Assembly (NCBI RefSeq): GCF_018502385.1
Contig: NZ_CP075523.1
Span: 434,001 to 498,000, forward strand
Direction of reading: 5' to 3'
DNA from: Synechococcus sp. LA31
GTDB taxonomy: Bacteria; Cyanobacteriota; Cyanobacteriia; PCC-6307; Cyanobiaceae
Length of the DNA: 64,000 nt
Of this stretch, positions 21,360-30,680 are shown piece after piece; position 1 is the first letter of the stretch; each line of letters starts with the position of its first letter. Under the pieces are notes generated by a model. It did not search any database, had not been told where the DNA came from, and saw nothing but the letters and a program-made list of their open reading frames with translations. Position numbers and translations under genes: made by a program.

Positions 21360-21370
21360 GGCTGGCGGGT

Positions 21371-21415
21371 GCAGGGGGGTTGTGGCCTGCTTCTAGCAGG
21401 CCACAACCCCCCTGC
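21371..21415 (-). terminator. 20-bp perfect inverted repeat after psaM
   Basis: Two 20-bp arms (21371-21390 and 21396-21415) are exactly complementary with a 5-nt loop TTCTA. The hairpin starts eight bases after the psaM stop. No T-run follows on either strand. It is far longer than a normal terminator stem and might act in attenuation, mRNA stabilisation or bidirectional termination. Confidence 0.7.
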
Positions 21416-21422
21416 CAAGGGA

Positions 21423-21524
21423 TCAGGCGCGGTAGAGGCTCGCAGCCAGACGCACGGCGAGTACGCCAGCATGGGCAGCCACCACCAGGGCAATCAGCAC
21501 TTCGGCCTGGGTGAGAGACGTCAT
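21423..21524 (-). CDS. psaM: Photosystem I reaction centre subunit XII (PsaM)
   Basis: A 33-residue single-helix protein with the PsaM pattern: MTSLTQAEV, then the helix LIALVVAAHAGVLAVRL and the closing SLYRA. PsaM is a thylakoid subunit at the photosystem I trimer/periphery. The length, the VALVVAAHAxVLAxRL core and the SLYxA end match picocyanobacterial PsaM as I know it. The location near por is also usual for this group. Start ATG has no strong Shine-Dalgarno, which is common in these genomes. Confidence 0.85.
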   Translation of the reverse strand: MTSLTQAEVLIALVVAAHAGVLAVRLAASLYRA

Positions 21525-21682
21525 GGCCTGATTCAAAGCAGAATTCACAACCATTCTTTCGCAATTGCCCGGCCTTGCCAGGGCAAAGCGGCTGGCCTGT
21601 CACAGCTCGATACCCCCCGGACGCAGCTGATGGCTACGGTCAGCGTCCATTGCTGGCCGCTGCCTTGCCCCCTGCACGACCC

Positions 21683-22141
21683 GTGTTAATCGAGCAGCAG
21701 CAGGTGCTGGAGCGCAGCCTCGTGCCGCTTGAGCCATGGTTTTCGCTGGCGCCTGAAGCCCTGTTGCAGCAGAGCGACAGCCTGGAGCTCACTTTCCACT
21801 GGACCCGCTCCAGCGATGATCCCCGCGAACTTTCCGAGATCCCCGAGCTGCGGATCTGGAGCCTGCGCGCCGATGCTCTCTGCCCCTGGCTGCCCGTGCT
21901 GCTGGAACGCAGTACTGGCCAGCTCACCCGCCATGTGGCGATGCTGCTCCCTCATAGCTTCAGCCGCAGCGAAGGCATTCGCTTCGCACCCGAAAGCCTG
22001 GAGCTGTGGATGACCCATCGGCTGTTCCTCTTGGATCATTGGTCGCGCAGCCATGGGCTCAACTGCCGCGGCAATCTTGAGCAGATGGCAGCCGTGCTCG
22101 GCTTCGAGCTGGATGGCAGCTTCTGGCAGGGGCTTAGCTAA
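21683..22141 (+). CDS. DUF1817-like conserved cyanobacterial protein
   Basis: About 152 residues from GTG 21683. The C-terminal part, LNCRGNLEQMAAVLGFELD, followed by GSFWQGL, matches the conserved end of the cyanobacterial/plastid DUF1817 family. The middle holds Trp-rich segments (LELTFHWTR, LRIWSLRADALCPWLPVLL). Soluble; function unknown. The frame continues upstream to 21575 in poor sequence. It overlaps the TauE/SafE gene by 4 bp tail to tail. Confidence 0.75.
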   Translation: MLIEQQQVLERSLVPLEPWFSLAPEALLQQSDSLELTFHWTRSSDDPRELSEIPELRIWSLRADALCPWLPVLLERSTGQLTRHVAMLLPHSFSRSEGIRFAPESLELWMTHRLFLLDHWSRSHGLNCRGNLEQMAAVLGFELDGSFWQGLS

Positions 22142-22899
22142 GCGCTAAGGGCGAGCTGCACCGCCCGCCGTCCCGCATCGAGCGCGAGCAGCGCGCACAA
22201 CGCTCGCAGCAGCCACACCAGCTTGGTTTCACTCACGGATTGAAGCCGCGAGGCCGACCATTGCGCTGCCACCGCTGCGGCTCCGCCCAGCAGGAATCCC
22301 ATCCCGAGGTTGCCGCGCCCATCACCGGTGAAGGTGATGGCTGCGGTGGCTGCGGAGGCGCATACAGCGATGGTGCTGAGCCGGATCGCCTGGTAGACGC
22401 GGATCTTTAATCCCTGCACCATCAGCGGCACCATCACCAGGCCGCCGCCCACCCCCAGCAACCCGCTCGACCAGCCGGCTACCAGACCCACGGCGGTGAG
22501 CCCCGGCAGGGGCAGACGCACGTCGGCATCAGCGCTGTCGCTGCGGCGGGGCGAGATCACCAAGGCCAGCACGCCATACATCAGTGCCTGCAAGCTGAGT
22601 AGGTGCCAGCCCTGCAGGCCGTCGCCGGCGCGGCTGAACACCATGGCTCCCGCAATGGCTCCAGCTGCGATGGCCAGCACCGCGCGAGGTGGCACCTGTC
22701 CGCTGCGCAGGTGGGCCCAGCTGCCGGCCATGGTGGTGGGCAGGATCGCCAGGGTGCTGGTGGCGAGAGCCTGATGGGGTGTGAGCCCCATAGCCAACAG
22801 CAAGGGCGAGAACACCAGGCCGCCGCCGATGCCCAGCAGGCCGGAGAGCAAGCCGGCTAACAACCCCAGCGGCAGCAGCGGCAGCAGGTCCCATGGCAT
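22138..22899 (-). CDS. TauE/SafE family anion exporter
   Basis: About 253 residues, eight or so membrane helices in two pseudo-repeats. Signatures are GLLSGLLGIGGGLVFSPLL and, in the second half, GLLGVGGGLVMVPLM. The family exports sulfite, sulfoacetate or related organosulfur anions across the inner membrane; the specific substrate cannot be read from sequence. ATG 22899 (MPWDLL) or ATG 22914 are possible starts. It is divergent from the ligase-like gene. Confidence 0.88.
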   Translation of the reverse strand: MPWDLLPLLPLGLLAGLLSGLLGIGGGLVFSPLLLAMGLTPHQALATSTLAILPTTMAGSWAHLRSGQVPPRAVLAIAAGAIAGAMVFSRAGDGLQGWHLLSLQALMYGVLALVISPRRSDSADADVRLPLPGLTAVGLVAGWSSGLLGVGGGLVMVPLMVQGLKIRVYQAIRLSTIAVCASAATAAITFTGDGRGNLGMGFLLGGAAAVAAQWSASRLQSVSETKLVWLLRALCALLALDAGRRAVQLALSA

Positions 22900-22940
22900 G
22901 GCGTGCCGCGGCAAGGTGTCACCAGCATCCCTGAACCCGG

Positions 22941-23666
22941 TTGAGCCCCCCCCTGCTCTGGCGCTGGATTCCGCCGCTCACGGCGCCGGGTCGCATCCAG
23001 ATGGCGATCGATCGCTGGATGCTGCAGCAGTTGCTGCGCGGTGGGCCACCGATGCTGCGGCTCTACCGATGGAGCGCTCCAGCCCTCTCGCTCGGACGTC
23101 ATCAGCAGCGCTGGCCTGACCACTGGCGCACCGCCGGAGTGGAATTGGTGCGACGTCCCAGTGGCGGCCGGGCCGTGCTGCATCACGGCGAGCTCACGTA
23201 CGCGCTGGTGATGCAGCCACAGCTGCGCAGCCGGGAGGCGGTGTATCGCCACTGTTGTCTCTGGCTGCAGCACGCCCTGGCCAGCGCCGGTCAGCCGCTG
23301 CAGTTCGGCCAGGCCGCTGCCAGCACAGCCGCTCAGCGCAGCAGCTGCTTTGCCACGGCCACCGCCGCTGATCTTGTGGCGGGCGATGGGAGTAAGCGGA
23401 TCGGTAGTGCTCAGCTCTGGCAGGGGGCCGCGCTGCTGCAGCACGGCAGCCTGCTGCTCGATCCATCAATCGAGCTATGGCGCCGCTTGTTCGGGGCTGA
23501 TCCGCCCAGGCTTGCTCCGTTGCCTTGGGACGCTCAGCAGCTGGAGATTGAGCTGCGTCGGGCCGCGGAGCACCACCTGTGCGGCGGTGCCCTGATCGAT
23601 CAGCCCCTCAGCCCAGAGGAGTGGAGCGCCATCCGTGCACTGGAACCAGGTGCCGCGGTGGGGTAG
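22941..23666 (+). CDS. Lipoate-protein ligase A-like protein (BPL/LplA family)
   Basis: 241 residues with the biotin/lipoate ligase fold. Motif RRPSGGRAVLHHGELTYAL near residues 72-90 matches the LplA/LipM RRxSGGGxVxHxxGxLxY signature. KRIGSAQ, preceded by CFATATAADLV, supplies the expected lysine. It may be an octanoyl transferase or lipoyl ligase for lipoylated enzymes (pyruvate dehydrogenase E2, glycine cleavage H). It lacks the C-terminal accessory domain of E. coli LplA, so an amidotransferase role is possible. Confidence 0.8.
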   Translation: MSPPLLWRWIPPLTAPGRIQMAIDRWMLQQLLRGGPPMLRLYRWSAPALSLGRHQQRWPDHWRTAGVELVRRPSGGRAVLHHGELTYALVMQPQLRSREAVYRHCCLWLQHALASAGQPLQFGQAAASTAAQRSSCFATATAADLVAGDGSKRIGSAQLWQGAALLQHGSLLLDPSIELWRRLFGADPPRLAPLPWDAQQLEIELRRAAEHHLCGGALIDQPLSPEEWSAIRALEPGAAVG

Positions 23667-23679
23667 GCGCGGCGGCAGC

Positions 23680-24906
23680 TCAGCCTTCCCCGCTCGCTTC
23701 GATGCTGCGGGCCACCGGAGCCAAGCCCATGCCCAACGGATACACCCCCTGGCGCCGCGCCGCCTCCAAAATCGGTGGGGGCAGACGCACGCCCAGCTTC
23801 TCGAGCACCCGCTCCGCCAGCTCAGGCCGCTCAAGCGTGCCGCTGGGCAGGCCTGCGGCACCGAGCACCAGGAGGCGAGGCGTGTCGGGTTGATCGAGCC
23901 GCAGCACCGCTTGCCAGAGCGGAGCGCTCTCTTGGATCTGGGGCAGTTGATCGAGCGGTTGGAGGTGATCCCCCACCAGCTCCTGCTCCCAGCGCTGCAC
24001 GGGCAGCTCCTGCAGCGGTGCATCGGTGATCAAGCCCAGCCAACGGCCCTGGCGCGTCACCAGCAGCCAGTCGGGCAGGCCGTCGCCATCACTCAGTCGC
24101 AGGCGGCTGAGTTGTTTGAGGTTTGCATCGGCCTCCAGCACGCGGAAGCGCCGCTGAGCCGCATCTTTCACGTTGAGCTGCCGCAGTGCTGCCTGCAGGG
24201 CCAGCAGCTGGCTCTGGCTTCGGGCAGCACCCAAACCAAACCAACCCAACAGCATCAGCCACAGGCCGCCTACACCAGCACCGCGAAGCAGCAGCACCAC
24301 CCCCAGGCCGATCGCCAGCAGGGAGAGGAAGCGACCAGTGGCGGTCGCCACCTGGGTGCCCTTGCGCTGGCTGCCGCTCACTTGCCACACCAGCGCCTTG
24401 AGAATCAGCCCGCCATCAAGGGGCAGACCAGGCAGCAGGTTGAACAGGGCCAGGATCAAATTGAGCCCCCCCAGCTCGTTCACCATGGCGCCCAGCAGCG
24501 GCGAGGCGTGGGCCACGCTGTGGCCGCTTGCCAGCAGCAGTGCCGCCAGCACGAGGCTCACCAAGGGGCCTGCAGCGGCCACCATTAATGAGCCCAGGGC
24601 GGTGGGGCACTCGCGCTCCACACTGGCCACCCCCCCCAGCAGAAACAGGGTGATGCTGCGCACCTGTACGCCCTGGCGAATCGCCACCAGGGAGTGGCCC
24701 AGCTCATGCAGCAGCACTGACACGAACAGCAGTAGCGCCGTGAGCAATCCAAGGCCCCAGAGCTCCAGAGCGCTGCCACTGGCCTTCAACTGCTGGCTGT
24801 ATTGCTGCTGGAAGGCCACGGTGGCCAGGCCCAGGATCACAAACCAGCTGGGGTGGATCCGCAGGGGAATGCCACGGATCTTTAGCAGCTGCCAGCCCTC
24901 GCCCAC
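23680..24906 (-). CDS. Site-2 protease family (M50) metalloprotease with CBS domains
   Basis: 408 residues. The membrane zinc-protease core has VLLHELGHSLVA (HExxH) near residue 66 and the second metal motif LLPGLPLDGGLI near residue 160. Paired CBS domains follow from about residue 245, with a soluble C-terminal part. This is the S2P/Rip1-like class with CBS sensors, which cleaves membrane-anchored regulators. GTG 24906 is the start. It converges on the ligase-like gene (13 bp apart) and is divergent from trpF. Confidence 0.88.
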   Translation of the reverse strand: MGEGWQLLKIRGIPLRIHPSWFVILGLATVAFQQQYSQQLKASGSALELWGLGLLTALLLFVSVLLHELGHSLVAIRQGVQVRSITLFLLGGVASVERECPTALGSLMVAAAGPLVSLVLAALLLASGHSVAHASPLLGAMVNELGGLNLILALFNLLPGLPLDGGLILKALVWQVSGSQRKGTQVATATGRFLSLLAIGLGVVLLLRGAGVGGLWLMLLGWFGLGAARSQSQLLALQAALRQLNVKDAAQRRFRVLEADANLKQLSRLRLSDGDGLPDWLLVTRQGRWLGLITDAPLQELPVQRWEQELVGDHLQPLDQLPQIQESAPLWQAVLRLDQPDTPRLLVLGAAGLPSGTLERPELAERVLEKLGVRLPPPILEAARRQGVYPLGMGLAPVARSIEASGEG

Positions 24907-24961
24907 GCGTTGCGCCCCAATGCCCCGATCCTAGAAAGGCTCTGATGCAGCGGCCGAGCTG

Positions 24962-25630
24962 ATGTTGCTGAAGGTGTGTGGGCTGCGCCAGCCGGCTCAG
25001 GCGGCGGCGGTGGCCGCCCTCGGGGCTGATGCGATCGGGGTGATTGCCGTGCCCCAGTCGCCGCGATGGCTTGAGCCGCAGCTGAGGCCGGCACTGTTTG
25101 CGGCGGTGCGCGGCGCCAGCTCCACCTGTTTTGGGGTGTTGGTGGTGGCCGATCCGGCCGATGGGGAGTTGGACGCGCTTGGGCCGGCGGCGGGGCATCA
25201 GGTGCTGCAGTTGCACGGCGCGGAAACACCGCAGCGCTGCGCTGAGCTGCGCCAGGCCCTCGGGCCGGATTTGAAGCTGTGGAAGGCGCTGCGGATCCGC
25301 AGTGAGGCTGATCTGGCACAGGCGCAGGCCTATGCGCCTGTGGTGGATGCGCTGCTGCTGGATGCCTGGGTGCCTGATCAGCTGGGGGGTACGGGCCACC
25401 GCATCCCGATCGATTGGCTCGCTTCGTTTCAGCCCTCGCTGCCCTGGTGGCTGGCTGGGGGCATCACGGCTGAGCGGGTTCCCACGGCTCTCGCCGCCCT
25501 GACGGCATCCCCGCCAGTGGGGGTGGATGCCTCCAGCGGTGTGGAACGGGCCCCAGGCGATAAGGATCTGGCGCGTGTGGAACAGCTGGTGGCTGCGGTA
25601 GCCGCGTTCCGCCAGGATCGCCCCAGCTGA
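24962..25630 (+). CDS. trpF: Phosphoribosylanthranilate isomerase
   Basis: 222-residue TIM-barrel enzyme of tryptophan synthesis: isomerises phosphoribosyl-anthranilate to CdRP. Catalytic Cys in KVCGLR (residue 6), QLHGAE mid-sequence and the phosphate-binding DASSGVE end with LAGGITAE match the family. The catalytic Asp is in LLLDAWV. It stands apart from other trp genes, as is common in cyanobacteria. A secreted hypothetical gene starts 10 bp after its stop. Confidence 0.92.
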   Translation: MLLKVCGLRQPAQAAAVAALGADAIGVIAVPQSPRWLEPQLRPALFAAVRGASSTCFGVLVVADPADGELDALGPAAGHQVLQLHGAETPQRCAELRQALGPDLKLWKALRIRSEADLAQAQAYAPVVDALLLDAWVPDQLGGTGHRIPIDWLASFQPSLPWWLAGGITAERVPTALAALTASPPVGVDASSGVERAPGDKDLARVEQLVAAVAAFRQDRPS

Positions 25631-25639
25631 ATTGCTTCC

Positions 25640-26143
25640 ATGCCCCCCATGCTTCGTCGCCTGCTGTTGCTGGCGCTCCCTGCAGCGGCCGCCACGGCCC
25701 TGCCGCTGCAGGCTCAAGACTTGGTGGGCTGTCGCTTAGTGGGCGCCAACCTCCAGTGCGTGCCCGGTGTGGATGAGAGCCCGCAGCTGCAGATCCAGCA
25801 GTTGCAGCAGCAAATCTCCACGGATATTCAGCTCGAGGGTGTGGTGCAGCACCGGATTGATGGCCTTCAAAAGCTGGTGCTCGAGGGCGATGCAGCGGTA
25901 GGCGCCGCCCTCACCGCCACCGCTGTGGCCGATGCCCAGGCAGCCCTGCCAACGGCCAACTACCACTGGTATCGGATCAAGCCAGGCCAGCGCAGCTGGG
26001 TGTTGATTGAAGGTGCCAATGGCACCACCTATGTGCCTGCGCCGGTCGATATCGGCCAGAACATCATGGTGGTGGCTGTGGTGAACCAGAACGGGCAGGT
26101 GAAGCGCGTTGCATCCCAACCACTCGGTCCGGTTCAGCCATGA
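25640..26143 (+). CDS. Secreted hypothetical protein
   Basis: 167 residues with a clear signal peptide: RRLLLLALPAAAATALPLQAQ, cleavage probably near residue 25. Two cysteines (GCRLVGANLQC) follow the cleavage site, then a Gln-rich helix (LQIQQLQQQISTDIQ). The C-terminal half, about 80 residues, looks beta-rich (WYRIKPGQRSWVLIEG). No named domain recognised. Probably periplasmic; possibly co-transcribed with trpF. Confidence 0.65.
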   Translation: MPPMLRRLLLLALPAAAATALPLQAQDLVGCRLVGANLQCVPGVDESPQLQIQQLQQQISTDIQLEGVVQHRIDGLQKLVLEGDAAVGAALTATAVADAQAALPTANYHWYRIKPGQRSWVLIEGANGTTYVPAPVDIGQNIMVVAVVNQNGQVKRVASQPLGPVQP

Positions 26144-26161
26144 GCTGATCCAGGCGGATGA

Positions 26162-26884
26162 TCAGTGAAGCAGCAGGGATTCCTGTTGCTTCACCAGCTC
26201 AAAGAATTCAGCTTTGAGGCTTGGGTCATGGCGGAAATCGCCACGCACCACTGAATTCACCATGCTGGTTTGCGGCTCCTTCACACCACGCCACTTCATG
26301 CAGTAGTGCTGGGCTTTCACAAGAATTGCCAGACCCTGAGGCTCACACAGCCGCTCGATTTCATCGGCCAGGATCATCACAGCCTCTTCCTGGATGTGCG
26401 GGCGTGAGAACACCCAGTCGGCCACGCGAGAAAACTTGGAGAGGCCGATCACCCGATCGCCGGGTTTGATCCCGATCCAGCAGTTACCGAGGATGGGAAC
26501 CAAATGGTGAGAGCAGGCAGAGCGCACCGTGATCGGACCAACGGTGTAGATCTCATCCAGCTTCTTCACATTGGGGAAGCTGGCGATCTTGGGCTGATGG
26601 TGGTAGCGACCCTTGAACACTTCATGCAGATACATGCGAGCGACACGCTCGGCTGTTTCCTCGGTGTTGTGGTCGTTGTCGATATCAATCACGAGGCTGC
26701 GCAGCAGTTCGCGCACCTTGCCGGCCACCTCAATTTCCAGTTGATCCAGCTCACCATCCTGGAGATGGTCGGCGATGTTGTCGTTGGCGAGGTAAGCCAC
26801 GCCAGCTGCATCAAGACGGTTACGAATACGGCGGCTAACAGGAGCCAGCTGGCCGGAAACGCTTGAAGGAAGAGTTGATGTCAT
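26162..26884 (-). CDS. folE: GTP cyclohydrolase I
   Basis: 240 residues; converts GTP to dihydroneopterin triphosphate for folate and pterin synthesis. Zinc-site residues are seen in VRSACSHHLVPI (Cys and His) and QHYCMKWRGVKEP (Cys). The usual CEHH is CSHH here, and the QER motif appears as HIQEEAVMI. Other conserved parts are RVARMYLHEVFKGRY and VIGLSKFSRVADW. An N-terminal extension of about 40 residues is present. Last gene of the minus-strand ado-aar-accA-SDR run. Confidence 0.92.
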   Translation of the reverse strand: MTSTLPSSVSGQLAPVSRRIRNRLDAAGVAYLANDNIADHLQDGELDQLEIEVAGKVRELLRSLVIDIDNDHNTEETAERVARMYLHEVFKGRYHHQPKIASFPNVKKLDEIYTVGPITVRSACSHHLVPILGNCWIGIKPGDRVIGLSKFSRVADWVFSRPHIQEEAVMILADEIERLCEPQGLAILVKAQHYCMKWRGVKEPQTSMVNSVVRGDFRHDPSLKAEFFELVKQQESLLLH

Positions 26885-26904
26885 GGGTATGTCCCGCTCA
26901 GCGG

Positions 26905-27642
26905 TCAGAGAACGCCAGCGGCGGGCATAAGGGTGAGGTCCTCCACGATCTGGGAGGAGGGTTGCTGGGCCAAAGACAACAGCGCTTCGGCCACGCGCTC
27001 TGGAGAGAGCATGGCACGGCGATCAAACGAACTGTGGACCGTTTCGCTGTCCCAGAGAGGCGTATTAACCGCACCGAGGGTGAGGGTGGAGACGCGGATG
27101 CCGTGCTGCCGCTCTTCTTCAGCCAGGCAACGGCTGAATGAGGCCAGCGCTGCTTTGCTGGTGCAGTAGGCCCCCCAATCAGGAAAGGCGTTGCGGGCGG
27201 CATGACTGCTCACATTGATGATGTGCCCGCCCCGCTGGCGCAGGGCCGGCAGCACCGCTTGGCACACCTGAAACACGCTGGTGAGATTGAGCTGCAGCAG
27301 CCACTGCCAGCGTTCCAGTGGCATGGTGGCCAGGCTTCCCGTGTAGGCCGCACCGGCGTTGTTGATCACCACCGTGGGCTGCAGGCCGCGGCTCAGCAGC
27401 GCCTCGAGCGCAGCCGCGATACCGGTGGGGTCTGCCAGGTCCACGGTGGCGGTCTCGACGCGCAGGTGGTCATTCCGTAGCTCAGCTGCCAGCTGCTCGA
27501 GGGAATCACCTGAGCGAGCCAGCAGGAGCAGGTCGTAGCCCGCGGCCGCAAACGCTCGCGCGGCGGATGCCCCAATCCCGCGGGAGGCCCCGGTGATCAG
27601 TGCCGCTGGTCTGGCGTTGGCTGGACTGGTGGTCAAACGCAA
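26905..27642 (-). CDS. Short-chain dehydrogenase/reductase
   Basis: 245-residue classical SDR. Cofactor motif LITGASRGIGASAARAF near residue 17, NNAG near residue 91, catalytic Ser in INVSSHAARN and YCTSKAAL for Tyr/Lys. Ends of the substrate loop (TLTLGAVNTPLW) are normal. Substrate unknown. It sits between accA and folE, 39 bp after accA, in the gene run starting with the alkane-forming pair. A role in fatty-acid or aldehyde metabolism is an inference from context. Confidence 0.88.
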   Translation of the reverse strand: MRLTTSPANARPAALITGASRGIGASAARAFAAAGYDLLLLARSGDSLEQLAAELRNDHLRVETATVDLADPTGIAAALEALLSRGLQPTVVINNAGAAYTGSLATMPLERWQWLLQLNLTSVFQVCQAVLPALRQRGGHIINVSSHAARNAFPDWGAYCTSKAALASFSRCLAEEERQHGIRVSTLTLGAVNTPLWDSETVHSSFDRRAMLSPERVAEALLSLAQQPSSQIVEDLTLMPAAGVL

Positions 27643-27681
27643 AGGACCACCAGGCGGCCGTCCAAGAAACGAAAGGAAACC

Positions 27682-28671
27682 TTAAGAGCCAACGCTCGCG
27701 TCTTGTTGGCCGGCCTCGAGGAAGCGCCCCATTCGCCTGAACTTGGCGTAGCGCTGTTGGGTCAGCTCGCTTTCGCTGAGGCTCTGAAGTTCGCCCAGGT
27801 GGCGCAGTAGAGCTGTTTTTAGCGTTTCAGCGGCCTGGCGCGGTGCCCAATGGTTGCCGCCGGAGGGTTCGTTGATCACATCGTCGATGATGCCGAGCTT
27901 GAGCAGATCCGCCGCCGTGATTTTTAGAGCCTCGGCGGCCACCGGGGCCTTGGCGGCATCACGCCAGAGGATCGAGGCGCAGGCTTCGGGGCTGGCCACG
28001 GTGTAGACGCTGTGCTGGAACATCAGCAGACGATCGGCCACACCGATGCCAAGAGCGCCGCCGGAGCCGCCCTCTCCGATCACGGTGGCCACAATCGGCA
28101 CACGCAGGCGGAACATCTCGCGCAGATTCACAGCGATGGCCTCGCCCTGGCCCAGCTCTTCGGCGGTGAGCCCGGCGTAGGCGCCGGGCGTGTCGATAAA
28201 CGAGAAGATCGGGAGCCGGAAGCGATCGGCGTGGTCCATCAGCCGCATGGCCTTTCGGTAGCCACCGGGTGAGGCCATGCCGAAGTTGCGCGCCACATTT
28301 TCCTTGGTGTCACGGCCCTTCTGGTGGCCCAGTAGCACCACGCCCTGATCGCCGATGCGGCCAATGCCTCCCACTAGGGCCTGGTCATCGCCGCCGCGAC
28401 GGTCGCCGTGTAGCTCGATGAATTCATCGGTGACCACTTGGATGTAGTCGAGGGTGCTGGGGCGCTGGGGGTGACGCGCCACCTGGATCTTCTGGGCGGG
28501 GCTGAGGCTCGAAAAGATCTCCTCACGCCGGCGGGCGGCCAGGGTTTCCAGCTGCAGCAGCTGCTGGCTCACATCCACTTCGGAATCTTTGGCCAGCTGC
28601 CGGATCTGCTCGATTTGCTCCTCCAGCTCCACCAGAGGTTTCTCGAAATCAAGCAGCGGACGGCGGGCCAT
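27682..28671 (-). CDS. accA: Acetyl-CoA carboxylase carboxyltransferase subunit alpha
   Basis: 329 residues; alpha half of the carboxyltransferase that forms malonyl-CoA, the first step of fatty-acid synthesis. It has the N-terminal [20 protein letters not shown] helix, [12 protein letters not shown], the oxyanion segments [16 protein letters not shown] and [15 protein letters not shown], and the typical C-terminal region. It lies 51 bp downstream of the acyl-ACP reductase gene, a linkage shared by many cyanobacteria. Confidence 0.95.
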   Translation of the reverse strand: MARRPLLDFEKPLVELEEQIEQIRQLAKDSEVDVSQQLLQLETLAARRREEIFSSLSPAQKIQVARHPQRPSTLDYIQVVTDEFIELHGDRRGGDDQALVGGIGRIGDQGVVLLGHQKGRDTKENVARNFGMASPGGYRKAMRLMDHADRFRLPIFSFIDTPGAYAGLTAEELGQGEAIAVNLREMFRLRVPIVATVIGEGGSGGALGIGVADRLLMFQHSVYTVASPEACASILWRDAAKAPVAAEALKITAADLLKLGIIDDVINEPSGGNHWAPRQAAETLKTALLRHLGELQSLSESELTQQRYAKFRRMGRFLEAGQQDASVGS

Positions 28672-28722
28672 GGCAGCAGGAGAAGGGCTGGGCTGGACGG
28701 TGGACGGTGTGGTGGGAACGGC

Positions 28723-29790
28723 TCAGGCCGCCGCCAGTTCCACGCCTCCCTGGGTTGCCCGGCTCAGTTGGGCAGGGTTGAGGCCGATGGCCTGGAACCC
28801 ATGGCGCAGCGAGGCATTGCCGATCAGGTCCATGTTGGCCAGCGAGATGTTGTTGCGGCCCCAGCTGAAGTTGGTGTGGATGCCCTCAAATTCCAGCAGC
28901 ATGGCCTCAGCAAAGCAAGCGAAAAGCTGGCGTTTGGGATTTTCCATCTCGGCCACCTCCATCATCTGCCAGCCGATGTCTTGCCAAAACTCCACAATGC
29001 CGCCTTTCAACACATGCACCCCATCGCCGGCCACCTTGGCATCAAGGTTTTTGGGGTAACCGCCATCAATCATCAGACAGGGTTTGCGGAGGCTGCCCTG
29101 GTCGATGGTCAGGGTTTGGGGAAGGCTGGCTACCCACACGACCACATCGGCTTGGGGGAGAGCTTCCTCAAGGCTGAGGATCGTGCCGCCGCCCAGAGAG
29201 GTTTGTAGGTCTTGCAGGCGTTGCTGCTGCCGTGCCACCAGCAGCAGTTCGCCAACACCTGTTTTCTGGCTCAGCCAGCGGCACACTGCGCTGCCGATGT
29301 CGCCCGTGGCGCCCACTACAGCCACCTTGGCCTGGCTGAGATCGATGCCCAGCAGGGGTGCATTGCGCTCCACTTGCTGGCAGATCACCCAGGCGGTGTG
29401 GGTGTTGCCGGTGGTGAACCGCTTCCACTCCAGGGTGGTGTTGCGGATTTGCTGGAACTTGGAGAGGTCGTAGTTCTCGAAAATGATCGAGGTGAATCCG
29501 CCCAGAGCGGTCACGTTGATGTCGTGCTTCTGGGCCATCTCCATGGCGTTCTGCACCTTGCGAGTGGCCGTTTTGAAGCGGCTCAGCATCTCCGGCACAA
29601 AGCAGGAATCGATGTAGGTGCCCTCGATCGTTTGCCCTGTGCGGCTGGTCACCTGGAAGGTTTCCAGTAGCTGGGGCGGGGCGGAGCACCAAGCCAGCAT
29701 GTCGGCTTCGGCCATCTCCTCGAGTCCGAGCTCGCGGGCTTTGTCCTGGGCCTGGGCAAAGCTGCTGGAGTGACCAATCAGACCAAACAT
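28723..29790 (-). CDS. aar: Long-chain acyl-ACP reductase (AAR)
   Basis: About 355 residues; reduces fatty acyl-ACP to fatty aldehyde with NADPH, supplying the deformylating oxygenase. It starts [15 protein letters not shown]. The nucleotide site is [18 protein letters not shown], and the acyl-thioester cysteine is in [19 protein letters not shown] 29790 is preferred over GTG/ATG sites up to 29814 because MFGLIGH is the invariant family start. It follows ado by 79 bp and precedes accA. Confidence 0.95.
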   Translation of the reverse strand: MFGLIGHSSSFAQAQDKARELGLEEMAEADMLAWCSAPPQLLETFQVTSRTGQTIEGTYIDSCFVPEMLSRFKTATRKVQNAMEMAQKHDINVTALGGFTSIIFENYDLSKFQQIRNTTLEWKRFTTGNTHTAWVICQQVERNAPLLGIDLSQAKVAVVGATGDIGSAVCRWLSQKTGVGELLLVARQQQRLQDLQTSLGGGTILSLEEALPQADVVVWVASLPQTLTIDQGSLRKPCLMIDGGYPKNLDAKVAGDGVHVLKGGIVEFWQDIGWQMMEVAEMENPKRQLFACFAEAMLLEFEGIHTNFSWGRNNISLANMDLIGNASLRHGFQAIGLNPAQLSRATQGGVELAAA

Positions 29791-29869
29791 GCGTTCAGAT
29801 GCTCCTGGTGACACACCGGCCTTGAAGACACCCGATTAAAGGGCAACGCCGGTTTGAGGCAGGGTTGGC

Positions 29870-30583
29870 TCAACCCACCAGGGCGGCAGCGGCCATGCGT
29901 GCGATTTCGCGGGTACTGAAGCCGATCTCTGTGAGAGCTTCCTGGTAGGCGATCAAGAAGTCCTCGATCAGGTCTTCCTTGTCCATGTGAAGCACAGCAG
30001 CGTCACCAGCTACCTGATCGAGCATGCGGCGGATCAGGGGCAGGTTGTCGCGGTTGGCCTGCTCCAGCTCCTCACGGCAGCTTTCCAGGTTGGCCTTGAG
30101 CCACTCCTGACCGTAGTTGAGGTGGGTGTACTCGTCTTTCACCACGCCTTCGGTGATTTTGCGAGCGAAGGGATCGGCGACCGGGATATAGATGTGATAT
30201 GCCGAGATGGCGAAGGCCTCAATCAGCAGAGCCTGGATCAGCAGGCAGGTAGGCACTTTGCCCGCGGCCAGGGCGGTTTTGAAGTTGTCGTGCAGGGGGG
30301 CAAAGAACTCTTTGGCGAAGGCCATGTCGGCCACAACGCCCAGATTGTTGGCGCAAGCGGTGAAGCCCTTCATGTGCTTCAGCTCCATCCGGGCCAGCTT
30401 GGTGAGCTCATCGGCCTGCTCAGGGAGCAGGGTGCCGATCGAGATGTAGTTGTCGTGGGCTTCCTGCTCGCCCTCGATCACGATCGCGTTGATGCGGCTG
30501 TAGGCGTCCTTGTAGGTGTCGGTCGTGAAGTCGGGCAAGTTGCCGGCTGCTGCACAGACGTCCGGAGCTTCAAGGGTCGCCAT
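29870..30583 (-). CDS. ado: Aldehyde-deformylating oxygenase (ADO)
   Basis: 237-residue ferritin-like di-iron enzyme that converts fatty aldehydes to alka(e)nes plus formate. Iron ligands are all present: Glu39 (IEGEQEA), Glu67 and His70 (RMELKHMKG), Glu122 (LLIEAFAIS), Glu151 and His154 ([10 protein letters not shown]). Spacing matches characterised enzymes. First gene of the minus-strand run with aar, accA, SDR and folE; AGGT precedes the ATG. Products (pentadecane/heptadecane class) are expected in membranes. Confidence 0.96.
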   Translation of the reverse strand: MATLEAPDVCAAAGNLPDFTTDTYKDAYSRINAIVIEGEQEAHDNYISIGTLLPEQADELTKLARMELKHMKGFTACANNLGVVADMAFAKEFFAPLHDNFKTALAAGKVPTCLLIQALLIEAFAISAYHIYIPVADPFARKITEGVVKDEYTHLNYGQEWLKANLESCREELEQANRDNLPLIRRMLDQVAGDAAVLHMDKEDLIEDFLIAYQEALTEIGFSTREIARMAAAALVG

Positions 30584-30680
30584 GGCTACCTAGTACACAA
30601 CGCAATGGAATCGACTGTAACCATCTCCTGCGGTTTGGTTAGGGGTTCTGAAAGCTTTTGAGCATCTGCGATCCGCCCGA

